Source of the DNA: Musa acuminata AAA Group
Lineage: Eukaryota > Streptophyta > Magnoliopsida > Zingiberales > Musaceae
Direction: 5' to 3'
Assembly (NCBI RefSeq): GCF_036884655.1
Contig: NC_088354.1
Location: 16,897,501-16,961,500 of the forward strand
Length of the DNA: 64,000 bases
In this document: piece by piece, positions 1 through 13,940 of the stretch
Layout: every line of letters begins with the position of its first letter
Numbering within the stretch: position 1 is the stretch's first letter
Notes under the pieces: generated by a model
What the model was told of the DNA's origin: nothing
What the model saw: the letters and a program-made list of their open reading frames with translations, nothing else
Database searches by the model: none
Program-made: the position numbers and the translations under genes

Positions 1-122
1 TTAGTAACATTCAATCTCTATATAAAAGACTAAATTATTTTTATTTAAAATATCCTTTTTGTTACATTTTGCGTGGAAATTACTAGGAAAGCTAATCATT
101 TTACCACAAGTGAGGTTTCTTT

Positions 123-161
<39 letters not shown>

Positions 162-450
162 GTATATATATATATGTATATATATATATGTATATATATA
201 TATGTATATATATATATATGTATATATATATGTATATATATATATATGTTAACTTGTACAAGTTCCGAAAAAAAAAAAAAAAAAAACTTATACAAGTTCA
301 TATGTTAATAGTCGAATGATATAATTTTCTTTTATTAAAAAAAAAAAAAAAAGTAATCTTTATTTGCTTTCCGCCTATTCGCAAGGCTACTTCACGTTGC
401 CGGTGAGTCGATCGCGAGTTTGGAGAAAGGCAGAAGAGAGGAAGGGGGAG
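1..450. repeat. AT microsatellite and A-runs upstream of the deaminase gene
   Basis: Positions about 124-249 are an (AT)n tract with a G inserted every 10-14 bases, so that GTATATATAT-type units repeat about ten times. Two A-homopolymers follow (about 268-286 and 338-352). The last 90 bases before the start codon are a purine-rich leader. Short open frames across the microsatellite are low-complexity artefacts. No clear TATA box could be separated from the TA repeat. The real promoter of the downstream gene probably lies in or just after this tract. Confidence 0.85.
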
Positions 451-3400
451 ATGGGGAACGTCAAAGAGGCGCGCAGCCCCCTAATTCTCCACAACGCCTT
501 CCTCGTCACCATGGACCCCGCCGCCCGCGTCTTCCGCGACGGCGCCCTCGTTGTCGTCGGCGACCGTATCCAGGCCCTCGGTCCCTCCGCCCAGATTCTC
601 CGTGACTTCTCCCACCTCGCCGCTGCCGAGTCGATCGTCGACCTCGGCTCCCGATTCCTCCTCCCAGGTGTTCCAATGCTCTCATTCCTCTCGATCATGA
701 TAGGATAGCTCATCTTTCCTTTTCACGGATTCTCGTCTTTCTTGGTGGCCGGGGAGTGTTGTAGGGTTCGTCAACACGCATGTGCACACGTCGCAGCAGC
801 TGGCCAGGGGCATCGCCGACGACGTGGACCTGAAGACGTGGCTCCATGAGCGAATTTGGCCGTACGAATCTCGCATGACGGAGGAGGACTCCTACCTCTC
901 GACGCTTCTCTGTGGGATCGAGCTCATCCATTCTGGAGTGGGTGACTGACATACCTTACTCTCCCTCCTTCAGTTTGTGTTGTAATTCAATCTCTTCTTC
1001 TGATTCGAGCGTCTTTGAAGGATCGCAAATGTTGGAAGGCCGCTATTTTACTTATTATTTTTATGATTTGGAAATTCTTGGAATGATAATGTGTCTATGT
1101 TGATAAGTTACATTCTTGAGGCCATTTTTGTTTCTCTTCGTCGAACTTTCTGACCACGAATGTTCGGTAATCCCGAATCAAACTCACCTTTTTGGGATTC
1201 ATATTTATGTTTCATGTTCTGAGGCATTGGATCTGTGGATTCGGCCTATGATTTGATTCTTCATGCAATGCTCTGATTAGGATTCGATAGTATTTTGCAT
1301 AAGTCAATGCAGTAAGTTTCTACAATCAATAGTTGGGTTGATGCTAGTTGATTTGGTTTGTATTTCATGAAATTGGACTGTATTTATTTTTCTTCCTTTG
1401 AAGTATTGGGCGTTATTTTCTTGGGTGGTAAACCATAACACATCATAGAACTGTAACTTCTGTTGCATATTGGAGATGTGTGACTCAATTTTGTGGATTC
1501 ATGAAACAGGTAACCTGCTTTGCTGAAGCAGGTGGGCAGCACGTTAGTGGAATGGCCAGGGCAGTAAAAGAATTGGGCCTGCGTGCATGTTTAACGCAAT
1601 CCACTATGGACACAGGTGACGGATTGCCTGAAAACTGGAGTGCATCTTCTACTGATGATTGTATTCAGGTCATAGGCTGTACTTTTTCTTTGACTTTCTT
1701 CTGTGAACGCAGTTCGAAACTCTAGTTGGAAGATCAATCAGTTCATGTAATCTAGGCTAGCTTGGGCATAAAAGAGAACGAAAAGGTAAGACAGTCAACA
1801 TTGTGAACAATGAAAAGTGGCAATCAAGATTAATATTAAAAGAAACAAATGGCATATGATTAGCTAGATAACAAAGTTCAATTTGGCCATATGTATTTCT
1901 TTAATTCAGTTCTATCCAATTGTTCAGAAGTAAAATTGTACAATAGGTCTTTTGTTGAGACTCATTTAGTGCCAGTAAAATAAACACATTTAATGTACCT
2001 TTGTATACAATGATATGAAATATTGAATAATATTTGTTTTATGATATTAATTTCTTTGATTTATAATTTATTTTTATCCAAAATTTTTATAAACAGATAT
2101 TACTTTACTGCTATTTGCTAACTGATATTGCTATCTTACTAGTTAGCTATCTTTCAAGTCATATAACTTTTGAAAGTAAGTTTGATCCTTTTGATCTTTT
2201 TGTTGGTTCAAAGGTTAGTGTATATATATTTGAAATAAAGCATCTATCAGTCAGCCTGCAACCGAAAAATGTACAACATTTGTATAAAAAGAACTGTTGG
2301 GATTAGGCCCTAATGTACAGAGTTAGAAGAGCAACAAAAATTCGCTATTTCATGTATAGAAGTGTTGGCTTCTCTGTTTACATAACAAAAGTTAGTATAT
2401 GTTAGAGGATACAAAAAGCAGAAATCAACTTTAATTTTGTGTTGGTTGTAATTTTGAACTTGTGTAATTTTGAACTTGTAATTTTGATATGTTACTTTAA
2501 CTGAAAAGATTGCTGATTGTGACATTCTGTAGCTTTACCAATAATCTTCTCTCTTCATTAAAATTATTGGCCTATAAAAAATGGTTGAGATTTCTGGCAT
2601 TAGCCTCAGTTGGGTTCAGGCTTTCTTCACTCAACCAGTGGCACCACCTTTCTGAACTAATGTAACGGTCACATGCATGAGTGGGAGTCTGTGAACCTTC
2701 TCTGGGCTTAAAAAGGTGTGCTGCACTCATCAATACCTCATTGACAATGCACTTTTAGGCACTGGTGGCTGGCAATGACTTGCCGAGAATAGCAAAAGAG
2801 TAGGATCCTGAAATCTAAATACTTGGTGTCAGTTTGTTCCCTATTAATAATACATGCAAATTCATTTTTTTCATAGTTGATTCTTGTTCATCATGTAACT
2901 GATAGATATGCATTCACTGGTATACAGTCTCAGAAGGAACTTTACAAGAAGCATCATAATACAGCAGATGGTCGTATCAGAGTATGGTTTGGATTGAGAC
3001 AAATTATGAATGCAACTGATCAGTTATTGCTCAAAACAAGAGATGTGGCTGAGGAACTGAAGACAGGCATCCATATGGTATTCATTTACTTTCAGCTGTT
3101 TTCATTGTTTTAATCAAAAGTTTTGTTTATCTTCTGGTTCTGCAAAGGTTGTGAAGCTGTCTGTGAAGGAGATTGTTCCGATTTCAATGCAATCTCTGAA
3201 ACATTTTGATTAATTTCTGTTTCATGTAGATCTTCTCCATGTATTCTGTATCCTATTTCTTTTATATTTAACTTAAGATTGCTTCATAACCTTCTCTTAC
3301 ACCCTTTTATGTGTGATATGGAAGAGGCTGGTTTATGTCTCAGGACTGAGTCTTTTCCTAGGAGTGCTGAATTGTGTTTGTTGACATCAGACATTGATCT

Positions 3401-6400
3401 TTTGGCATTTTTCAGAAATTGAAATTTTCTTCATTATTATGTAAACTCAGTGTCATTATGTGTACCATAATACAATTTTGCAGCAACTGGCGCTTGTAGT
3501 TTTGTTCATATTATCCACAACTTCATTGCTATGGAAGGAATGATTGTATGTTCAGAGCATAGAACTTGAAGTCTTTTCCTTCACACTGAGATGGTCATTT
3601 ATCTAGTAATTAAACCAGATACTTCATGCAGGACTATTCAGACTTTGATTGCAATGCCCATGCAGTTATTTCCCTGGTTTCATCTTGGAAGTACTTAGAA
3701 TGATAGATAAGTTACACTTAGTTATGTTAATAGTGAAATAGCTTCTGTTTCTTGATAGGATGGTAGGAGTGGCTTCTTTATTTGACACTCACTGACATTT
3801 TGTTTGGCCTCATTTAAGTATTATATTACTTTTAAGTTACACATTACATTTAATGAATGTGAGTAGCTCTTGATAATTGGCTACTTATGTCATTTTTATA
3901 AGGTCTTGAATTCTTGGACGTTTAGAAACCTTGAAGCTATGTAAAATTTGTCTTACACTGATACAGTGATATAGAGGTGTGGATTTTGTTTTGGGGGGCT
4001 AGCATACGTAGTTATAGAAGTTACAAAGTAATACAAATTTTTTCATCAAAAAAGAAGTTATTTTGATAACAGTAAAGAAGTAAAGAAGTAAAGAAGTTAA
4101 CAAGAATATTTGATATGAAAATTAAATGAATTGTCATTTTAATTTTGTTAGCGGTGTGAGAAGAAGTACAGGAAGACCTAAAAGGACCTTAGTAGAAACT
4201 ATAAATAAAAACTTAAGTATTCTAAACTTAACTAATCATGTGACTTTTTACAAATCTCAATAGCGGCAAAAGATCTATATAGCCGACCCCAAATAATTGC
4301 GACTTAGGACTTTGTTGTTTGTCTGTATCATTTTGATTTTGTTAACCCTAATATGTTACTGACCATGTGATTCCAAACAATATGTCTAGAAAACCATTTA
4401 TCTATTTATATACATCATCAAGATATAGCATCAAGAAAACAAAACTCCCCATGAAATAATCCACAAACTGTCACTCAATTATCCAGAATTCTTTTTAAAT
4501 GCTTATTTAAATAATCTTTACCTCAGTGTGGTTCTTGGACAAGTAGTTGAACAGTATCCAATGACTATGCTTGTCTGATATGTCTGTTATGGGAATGACA
4601 AACATTTAGAGATACCTTGTTCTGTAGCCTGCAATGGTTTCTATGGATTGTTTGAAATAAAGCTGTGTAATTCAATTATTAATTGTACCTTATATAGGAA
4701 TTATTTTCTTTCAAATTCTGAATGCTATTTTTGCATTTTAATTTAAAGAGAATGCTATATGTTCCTATTTATTATGCATAATTGGCTATGCCATTATTGT
4801 GCTTAAAACATTTGTACCTTTGGCTTTTGTCATCAATATTGAGGATGAATTTCTTGGGTCGGATTAGAAAAGGTTCTATAGTTTGTAAAACTATGCTATG
4901 TTCATTACATATCCTACATTTTGTTGATATGCATTTTTAATTAATCTTGTAAAAATTCAATGTGTGGCAACATTTAGTTTGTAGAAACTAAAAAGTATTG
5001 TTGACTTATAGGGGATGGGCCATTCATGGCACCATTAATTGGATGATTAATGTAGGTCACACTTGATGTTATTATGGTAAAGGTGGATTCATCCAGTTGT
5101 CTTATTGTAATTTTATGAATGTATAGCATGTTGCAGAAATTCCTTATGAAAATCAGCTTGTGATGAACACCAGAAAAATTAATCATGGTACAGTAACATA
5201 CTTGGAGAAAATTGGTCTTCTACGGAGCAACTTGTTGGCAGCTCATTCTGTTTGGATAAATGAAGAAGAGGTGAGCATATCGGTTCCTATAAATAACTAC
5301 TAGCTTAGTGTCTACTTCTAGTTCATACATATATCGCAAGCTGCATGCTTTGCTGCATTTCTGATTTATGTACTAAAGTTTTCCTACCAATTAGCATTTT
5401 AACTAGTCTGAGGTGAATGAACAATGTATGTCCAGAATCATGTTGTAGTTTCTACCATAACATGAGATTCACTATTATTAAATTACAAAGATGACACAAG
5501 AATTTTAATGGCAGATTGGTGGAAACCAGCTAGAAGATATATTGCATGCTGCATTTGGTACATCTTACAGTAAAGAAGTTAAAAAAAAGGTCTTGATAAA
5601 CAAGAGCAAATTCTGAACCCCTAAATAAAGCAAAATAATTTAACTGTCCTCAAAGTTCTTGTGTACCTGGAGAAAATTGTTTATGTTTCTTCAAAATTAA
5701 TTGAATTATTTTTGCAATGATGTATTGGTGTCTCTTTCCTGGTTCGTTTTAACAATTGTGAAATCCACAGACAATTATGTGCCTTTATAAAGTTCATGGT
5801 TCATATGATTGAGGTAGGTGTGGAGATTGACACCATCTGGATTGGTTAGATCAAATTTATTGAGATTGAGAGAGAAAATAATTTAAAAACAAAATAAAAT
5901 GTGGATAAATAAAATTTGATTTGACAAATTACAAATATATTGTTAAAAGTTACATGATTATTTTCCTTCACATTCTATAAGATAGTGAAAATTTAAAAGG
6001 AACTGATATCAAAGATAATAATGAGAAACAATGGAGAAAATATATTAAAAGATAGCTAAGCATATTAATTGTATCATACAAAGATATTATTGTCGCGATG
6101 TTCCCTTTTTTGGTCTCAATGTTTCTCTAGATCACTATGTGAGTGGAATTTGGGTGATGCAAAGACAGAAATATGCTTTATTTGAAGAGTGTCTGTGGGG
6201 TTTCATTATAATACTTGAGTTTCATGATATCTTCTATATAATGTCAATTCTATTCACTAAGAGGTTAATGGTTACTCTATATCTTTCCCTTTCCTTTTCC
6301 TCAACCTTTTCCTCTGTCTTGCATAACATTGGATGATGAACATTACAGCAATAGCCACAATCGACAATCTGGTAAATCCAGTGGTAGCAGCATGCCTTCT

Positions 6401-9400
6401 CCTCTATTTCAGTCATAATACGGTCTTTTGGCCTTTCTTCTGCTTCCCTTTTATTCTCCTTCCCCTCCTATGGGTGCAGTGTGTGGTAACTGTTGGCCTT
6501 CTGCTCTTTCCTCTTCTTCTTCTCCTGCATTGGAGGCTGTTAGATTGGCTATTGCAAGCTAAAACTGGGCAACTCCTTTCAAATTCGATCGATTTTGGGT
6601 TAATTTTGATGGATTTCTAGTGAGAAGTTGGCAATTTGGTTAATATGTTTTCCTCAATATAAAGGTCTTTAGCATTATATATGGCTTGTCAGAACTTTAT
6701 TGAAAAACTTAGAATGTTAGGTGGATGAGGTGGCACTGCTATAGAAAGAAAATGGGATGACTACTTATCATTCCTACCAATTGCATATATCCTACTATGA
6801 TGTACCTTTTCAGTGGACCCTTTTTATGCAGAAGGCTTGTCCATGCAGAAACAAGAAGCGTCAGCAAGCAGTTTCAGGAAACCAGTTTAAGTGGTTGGCC
6901 TGGTTCGTCAAGTAGTGGAGGTATTTCAGCCAGTACCTTGAAAAAGGTATCAGACTGAATAAAAATAAGTGAACAGAAGGGTCTGGCAGGGGTTTGTGGA
7001 TGGATGCTTTTGTAGATCATAATTTTGTTTTATCTTATAGCTTATGTAAGGACTGCAAGCAAATAACTGAGAAGTTTGCTAGTTTCTTTTACAGATCGAA
7101 TTCTTCTCTAACGCTGGTGTGAAGGTTTCTCACTGCCCTGCTGCTGCAATGCGCATGCTTGGGTTTGCTCCTGTAAAAGAAATGCTTGAAGCTGGTATTT
7201 GTGTATCTCTTGGTACAGATGGGGCACCATCCAACAATAGGATGAGCATTGGTACAGTTTGAAATCCTTATCTGTGAGACAAGAAGAATATTGGTTCAGA
7301 TCAGTTTGAAAATGTTTTTTCCATAATGGTTTTAACTGGATGACCCAATTTTCATTTCCTTGACAGAAGGTCAGACAAGAGACTGGTGATCATACAATTT
7401 TAATGAGATCTTGATATAGCTATTAAAATGTTTCCAAGTGTTTGTTTGACAAAAGCATCTAGACTAATTTTGATGTGTCATTTAACATTTCTTAGCTGTT
7501 TGATCATTTCCCATAGTTATGCTTTTCTTAAAGTTAGCTCATGACTCCTTTAGTTCGTGATTCTTGTTAAATACTAAATAGCATTCACCTACTCTTTTAT
7601 GATACATATGTTCAAAACTTCATAATTTAATATTGGGAGTTCTCGGGTATATTTATGCATGGAGTTTCATAAAGAGTACCAGGCCAGAGCCATTGTGGGC
7701 TACCTAGATTTATCAGAAAGTTGGTCAGATCCCCATAGATCTGGCCTAGATTTACGCAGGTCTAGGTCGGATCCATGGGATCTAGTATAGATCCACATAT
7801 ATTTAGGCTGGATATATGTGTATCTAGAACAGATTCCTACAGATTTAGGCCATATCAAGATGGATCTAGATTGGATTTTCATAAATCTATCTAGATCTAT
7901 GCTGATCTTGGTCAGATCCAGATGGATCTATCACAGATCCATGCAGTTCCAATCAAGATCCATGTGGATTAGCCAAGATTTGCCTAGATTTATGCTGTAT
8001 TCAGTGGAAAATTACCTAGGTTCAAATAGATCTATGCTAGATATGCGCAGATGTGGTGCCAATTAAAAATCAGATATTTTTAAATTGATAATTAAATGGT
8101 GACATGAAAACGAGTAATAAAACTTAAAATGATCATGAAACAAGCAAACATTTAAATCAATCACTAAATCATGAAATGTAGCTTCATACTCTGATTCGCA
8201 AATGTATGCATCCTTCGCTTGACATCTGAAGATTGATTGGATATGATTGAATATAAAAGTGAGAAATGTAAAAGAAAGCTGTTGAGTGCTGTTTAAGGGA
8301 TAAACGGATAAGAGAGGACAGGGGTTGATTTGGAAAAAAGAGTGTGATATGCATACCATCCAATCTGGGTGTAATACAATACCCATAGTGGGTATACTGG
8401 ATGTGTCGATGGTTAGGTAAGTTTGTTGGGTGGTATGAATTGGTACCCCCTAGTAGACACTAGTCCACATAATGGTAAACAACTGAACTAATAAATACTG
8501 ATTGTTATGTGCCAGTCTGACCAGCTTTCAGAATCCATGGTGTGAAGTATGTTGTGCCGTTGTGGATTATGGCAATGTGTAATTTCCCTCATCTTAATTT
8601 CAGTGCTGTATATGTATTTCAAGGATTAAGAACATACGGATCCTTGTTACCCAAATCATATCTCAACAGTTATAAGCACAATTTTCTAGTAAGCTATGCA
8701 ATACTTAAATGATTATATTATATACTGCATCATTAAGTACAAATATATTCAAATTGCTCGCAATATCCTCACTGTATTTATCAGAAGATTTACCATATTG
8801 GCCTATTCAAGTTATATTGAATCCATATACCTGTCTGGTTTGATGCTTTACAGTGAAGTGTCAACATTCTGATAATCAGGAGGTTTATTATGTTTTCTGA
8901 AACTGAATCCTCTGGGTGTATTTGGATGTAATACTTCTTTCTTCTCCATACAGTTGATGAGATGTATCTAGCTTCACTTATAAATAAAGGTCGAGAAGCT
9001 TATATGAATGGGCAAACCAACCCAACTGCTCTACCTGCTGTAGCAATTTTAGAGATGGTCACAATAAATGGTGCAAAATCAGTGCTATGGGACAATGAGA
9101 TTGGGTCTCTTGAGGTTGGCAAAAAGGTTAGATCAGTTACATTTTGTCATTTTCCTCATTAGTAATTGCTATATAATTCTGCATAATTATGCAGTTGACT
9201 CATATTCACCTTTTATTTCAAAATATTAGCGATGCTAATTTACTGCACAAAGAGGTTTCTAGATGCTGATTTATTGCGAAATGGGGTTTTCTAGATGCTC
9301 ATTTATTGCACAAAGATCGATGTTTTGGCAATAGAATAATTTAGATCCATAACTATGGGTTGCCATTACCATCTCAGCCAATCAGCAAATGTAATTCTTT

Positions 9401-12400
9401 CTGCCCTCGCAAATCATCCCTTTGAACAAGTTCTTTTACCAAGCTTTTTGTTCATCCTTGTACCTTGGAGGGCTCGGAAAGAAGCTTGTGCTTTAAGAGA
9501 ATATTCATGTTCATGGTTATGCTGCACCTCAACTCTCCAATCTATTTTGGCATGCTGAAATGTTCCATAGTTGCAAGTTGAATCTCTAGTATATTTTTAT
9601 TAGATGGCTGTTCTCTATTGGAAATTCATATGATCAGGAATAGACAAGTTCAGATTGCTGAATTGTTAAAAAATCTTCATTGATAACATTATTTTTTTCA
9701 CTACCAACATCATTTTTGTTTTATTCTAGAATGCTTTGCTCGTGACTGTATTTTCTTATTTCTGATCATAAAAATTTCTTGTCTATGTTTTATCATTTTG
9801 CAGGCTGATATGATAGTTGTGAATCCTTTTTCATGGACCATGGTTCCTTTGCATGATCGGTACATATTTGATTCATATGATTTCGTAGAAGAATATCTCT
9901 TTTCTTTTTCTTATCAATATGGTGCTATTACTGGTTTCAATTGCATCTAGCAGAAGAATAGCTGCAATTCACAAGTTTTTTTGAAAAGATTTCTATAACC
10001 TGAGAATTTATTTTTATTTCTTTTAGGAAGCTGAAATATTTCTGTCTGCAAGTCCAGACTGACACACTGAACTGACTTGGATGAATGCTCTTAGAATTAC
10101 CTGGGAAGTAGTAGGAGTTAAATACGTCATGCTAACTGAAAAGAGAAACTCCATCAACTAAATTATTTAAATTGAACTCTAAGAGTTAGTCAAACCAGAT
10201 CCCCAAACCCATCAATTTATTCAGTATGTTTTAGAGCACTTGTCTTTCCTTGATCTACTTGATAGCAATTGGTGAAGATCTCCTGCATGGTTATTGTATT
10301 GTCATGCTTTGAGGTTTTCATGTTCTGTTAGACTGAAGCCAATGCCAAGGTCAAAATTCAGGACTGGCTTGGGTTTCTCATTATTGGTGGAAGCTATATA
10401 TTCTCCCTCTGGTTCACACTGTTGTTGTAGCTGATACCTATTGGTTCTAGTTGGTTCAATCCAATTCTAGGCATTATTTATACTTTATTAGCATTGTTGA
10501 TTGTAGCCTATTTGGTATATGAGGGAATGTCATGGGTCAATATCACTGACATTCAGTACTGTTCTCCTACATAATGAGCTGAAGAATCTCCCAATGCCCT
10601 GGGGTCGGGCTGAGACTGGTCATCTTAAATAGTACTCCTGCTTAGCTCAGAAACACCATCAGCTGCACCACTGTCACCATCTAGCCTCATGTGGGAACTC
10701 ATGCTGAAGGGTCAACAAAAGTGTTACTGCACCGCTTACTGCCACTGCCATTTCCATCACCATGCTTATATTGAGATGGATCAAAGATGTCTAATATTCT
10801 CCTTGTGCATATGATAGTGCCCCATAACGCACAAATATTAACAAGTTTGGATCATCATGATTACTGGCTACTCTAATCTGTTAGAGATATTATATGTGAA
10901 GCTTGGATGCCTACTTGTCAAGCTCTTCCCTGTAGGGTTTTCTTGAAGTCTAATTGTGCCTAAAAGTTTGCCTGAATTCTTGAGGGACCTTGATGTATAC
11001 GACCACATCAGGAAATGCACCAGTTAAATGATGCTTTATTGCCACCAGCATAGTTGCAGTAGATGCACTACCGATAATGATGATGCTCCAGTGATATATG
11101 TGCTGCCATGTGACATTGTCAATTTGTTGCTTTGGTGCCATTCATGTCCAGTATGATTATGTATAAACAAATTTAGCATAGAAGAAAAGAATTAAGTGGA
11201 GATTGAAAGGATAGTTACGAATCTAGAATAGATATATGCAGATCTGATAGATTGGTCTCAGTTACGCATGGATTGGTCCATCCAAATTTCTTGTTGAACT
11301 AGGCGAATCCAGCCAAGATCTTTGTGCATCTGTGTGGGTCTTTGTGTGTCCTTGGGAACCTTGGCTAGATCAGCATGGATTCGACCAGGATTCAAACAAC
11401 ACCCAAAGGACTCTCAAGTACTTAACCTATGTAAAGGACCAATCAGAAGTTTGTCAAAACTTTGTTCTCATGTTATCTTGAATGCAATAGGTACACTGAA
11501 AATTTGAGAACCATCTTTGCTAAACTTCAAAATATGAATTAAACTTTGTATTAATGAAATGAACCTCAAATTTGTAAGTAGATAAACAATGTCAAAAGTT
11601 AAACTTAGGACCAAGGATTTGAATATTGGAGGGACTGGTGTGTACCAACCAGGATTTATAGTTTTGATGTAATATTAATTTCAAAACATATTGCTTGATA
11701 TTGTGCAATACCATTTTCTTAATAGTTTTGTTCAATGATATCAGGTGGTACAAGTCTGATAAGTTACCAAAAGTGTATCTGACCTAGATTTAATTCCTTG
11801 CCTATGACCTTACCACTACATAAAACACTTATCTACGTAAATAGAAAGGCTTTATACATTTTCATGTACACTTTGGTTTACAAAATGTGTAAATTGGCCT
11901 GTTTGGTGATGATTTCTTTTGTAGCTCTACATGAACAGAACCTTGCTAATATTTTTGAATTCCAACATGCAGCATCTCTAGCCTCGTCTACTGCATGCGA
12001 ACAGAGAATATTGATTCAGTCATGTGCAATGGTCAGTGGATTATGAAGGATCATAAGATCTTGAATGTAAATGAGGTACTTTGTCATCCTCTTATGTGCA
12101 AAATCCACCTAGTAATGAATACAAAACTTACATAGTTGTGCATGCTTCTTATATAGATATATTTGTCAAACTATGTTGTTTATTTGGTGGAGACTGTAAT
12201 ATAACTGATATAGTTCAAGTCATAATATGTATTGAAAATTGTATGGCTAACAATAAGCATGAGCTTAATTATGTTCCAAGGTCAAACTTCATGTATAACA
12301 AATGTTTATCATTTACATGGTGTTTATTGTAATAACAATAATCTTTATTTTTGGGGGGGAGGGGTTGGCTACCTGCTAATGTCATATTCATTACTGTTGA

Positions 12401-13463
12401 CCCATTTTTAATTTATAAGTTCCACAAGTAACAAGTTTTCTTTGACAATCTCATCGATTGCAATACTAATTTCAGTACTCATGCTGAAATATGGAAGTAT
12501 AGCTTGCTTGAAAATGTATCTGATAACAGCATGTATGAAAACAAAAAAGGTTTTAGTGCAGAGCTGCAACGTCATAGTGCAAATTACTTGCATGTAATTT
12601 AGCAAGAGCAACTTTTGTCAATTAAATTATAATTTCTAAGAGTCATTGATGCATCTTCCTATTCTGCTGATGTATTCTAACCGTATAAGATTGTAATGCT
12701 AAGTGTCATTAAATCTTATTATCTATAAACTTAACATTTTGATTATGTGACCAATGCTTCACACATCATCATTAGGTTCGTCTTTGGTGTCTCCCAGCAA
12801 ATTTTGCTTTAGTTTATTGCTCACTGTAACCTTTTCTAGGACTTTGTATTAATATGGTAATGCATTTTGCCTTGTTTTCTGACATTTGTTATGTCTTGGC
12901 TAATTGACTATCATATTCCTGACAACTAATAATGTACGTGTTAAGATTCTTATTACTTATTGCATTAATCTGCTAAATTGCAAAAATCCTAATTTACATC
13001 CTCTCAGATAACATTATAAGAACCTATACTGAAAGGTATGCTCTAACTGATGTTAAAGGCCATGCCTAACAGAGGAAATCAGGTGTCCAACTTATTCACA
13101 AGTATAAAGATGCAAACTTGTAGCTGGGGCCTGTGTTTTATTATTATAAATTCCATTACGTAATATATTTTATTATCAATTCCATTACGTAACAGAGGAA
13201 ATCAGGTGTCCAACTTGTTATTATTATTATTATTGATAAATAGGTTCTTCATTGCGTAATATATTCCATTTAAGTTGTGTTTTATTATAACTGGGCCTGC
13301 CAGTTTATCTATGTAGCCTCTTGATTTGATTTGATTTAACATAGTGTGATGATGCCCTTTCTTCCATGAACAGGAAGAAGTAACATCGCTAGCAATGCAA
13401 GCTTCAGATGATCTTCTTAGGAGAGCGGGAATCTATCTTCCAAAAAGAATGAATTATCTGTAA
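451..13463 (+). CDS. SAH/MTA-type amidohydrolase (deaminase), ten exons
   Basis: Zinc-dependent hydrolytic deaminase of the ATZ/TRZ - S-adenosylhomocysteine/methylthioadenosine deaminase family (TIM-barrel amidohydrolases). The expected reaction is deamination of an adenosine-type nucleoside to its inosine form; the plant substrate is not proven. Exons joined by GT-AG sites in consistent phase: 451-667, 765-937, 1510-1668, 2928-3077, 5127-5270, 7095-7251, 8954-9126, 9804-9859, 11973-12075, 13374-13463. They give 473 residues, normal for the family. Expected metal and catalytic residues are present: HVH at 78-80, HVAE at 234-237 (ligand His234, proton-shuttle Glu237), His273 in AAHSVW, Asp323 in LGTDGAP. 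No signal or transmembrane segment is seen, so it is probably cytosolic. Exons 1-2 are GC-rich and later exons are not, as in many monocot genes. All introns are intact and no frame break was found. The start is the first ATG in frame, just before a GC-rich N-terminus. Confidence 0.93.
4150..4325 (+). mobile_element. RTE-clade LINE 3' end fragment in intron 4
   Basis: The plus-strand translation shows the C-terminal signature of plant RTE-type LINE ORFs: GRPKRTLVETINKNL, then a degenerate W-R-x-x-I-x-x-ADPK ending. It is followed by a tail reading gacttaggactttgttgttt. Only the last ~170 bases are present, as expected for 5'-truncated LINE insertion. It lies in an intron of the deaminase gene and does not affect coding. 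Confidence 0.65.
7690..8055. repeat. GATC-rich degenerate minisatellite in intron 6
   Basis: About 360 bases made of loosely conserved 20-25 base units around AGATC/GGATC/TAGATC, for example tggatctagattgg, gatccatgtggat and tagatctatgct. It lies inside the intron between exons 6 and 7 of the deaminase gene. A short related patch recurs at 11220-11390 in a later intron (cagatctgatagattgg, gccaagatctttg). No coding potential is claimed. Confidence 0.75.
13072..13260. repeat. Short tandem duplication in the last intron
   Basis: The phrase aggaaatcaggtgtccaact occurs at about 13075 and again at about 13195. Between them ttccattacgtaa also occurs twice, around stretches of TTATTATTA. This looks like a local duplication in the intron before the last exon of the deaminase gene. 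Confidence 0.6.
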
Positions 13464-13940
13464 ATATAAATTCATGAATGTTTATAATGTTCTAGTATAT
13501 ATAAAAATATGTAATATACATATGTGTCCGTGATAAATAAATGCTGTTTGAGTTGAGATAATAATGACAGTTATTCTGCAGACTTATTTGCGTGCTGATC
13601 TCCGACATACCAATGTCCGGTTCATCACTATGGCAAATTAGAGAAATTATCGCTTCTCTTGTGGCACAGTCGAGACAATATAAACCAACTCTGGGACTAC
13701 GAACTGCTGATCAATGTGTACTGCTCGTGTTCTAGAGTTGAAACCAACACCCCACCACCAAAGGGTTCTATGGGGCTCCATTAGAGGGAAAGACGTGCCA
13801 TGCCTGCAAAGCCTCACTTGGGGCGGAGGATGTCATAGCGACAGGAATGATCCGCCGCGGCGTCGCTTATAAACGAGGTTAGTACGAAGGACTAGAATCT
13901 CAACATTTAAAGAATTTTACTATTTGAATTAATGCTATAG
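13464..13940. other. 3' flank of the deaminase gene
   Basis: Contains the 3'-UTR, then about 300 bases of mixed-composition sequence with no supported gene. From about 13940 onward the sequence matches the SIRE-like LTR family found elsewhere in the window. Confidence 0.5.
13536..13541 (+). terminator. Poly(A) signal of the deaminase gene
   Basis: A canonical AATAAA lies about 70 bases after the stop codon at 13461-13463. It is the best candidate near-upstream polyadenylation element. Confidence 0.5.

Noticed and set aside
1..319. Two 86-codon open frames on opposite strands at the left edge
   Set aside because: They encode alternating Tyr-Ile from an (AT)n microsatellite; low-complexity artefact.
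364..708. Longer frame starting before 451 and a reverse-strand frame at 387-713
   Set aside because: The family's N-terminus begins at the ATG at 451. The reverse frame is a GC-rich shadow of exon 1.
5509..5600. Possible extra exon between exons 5 and 6 of the deaminase gene
   Set aside because: Exons 5 and 6 join in phase and give continuous family sequence; the intervening stretch has no homology.
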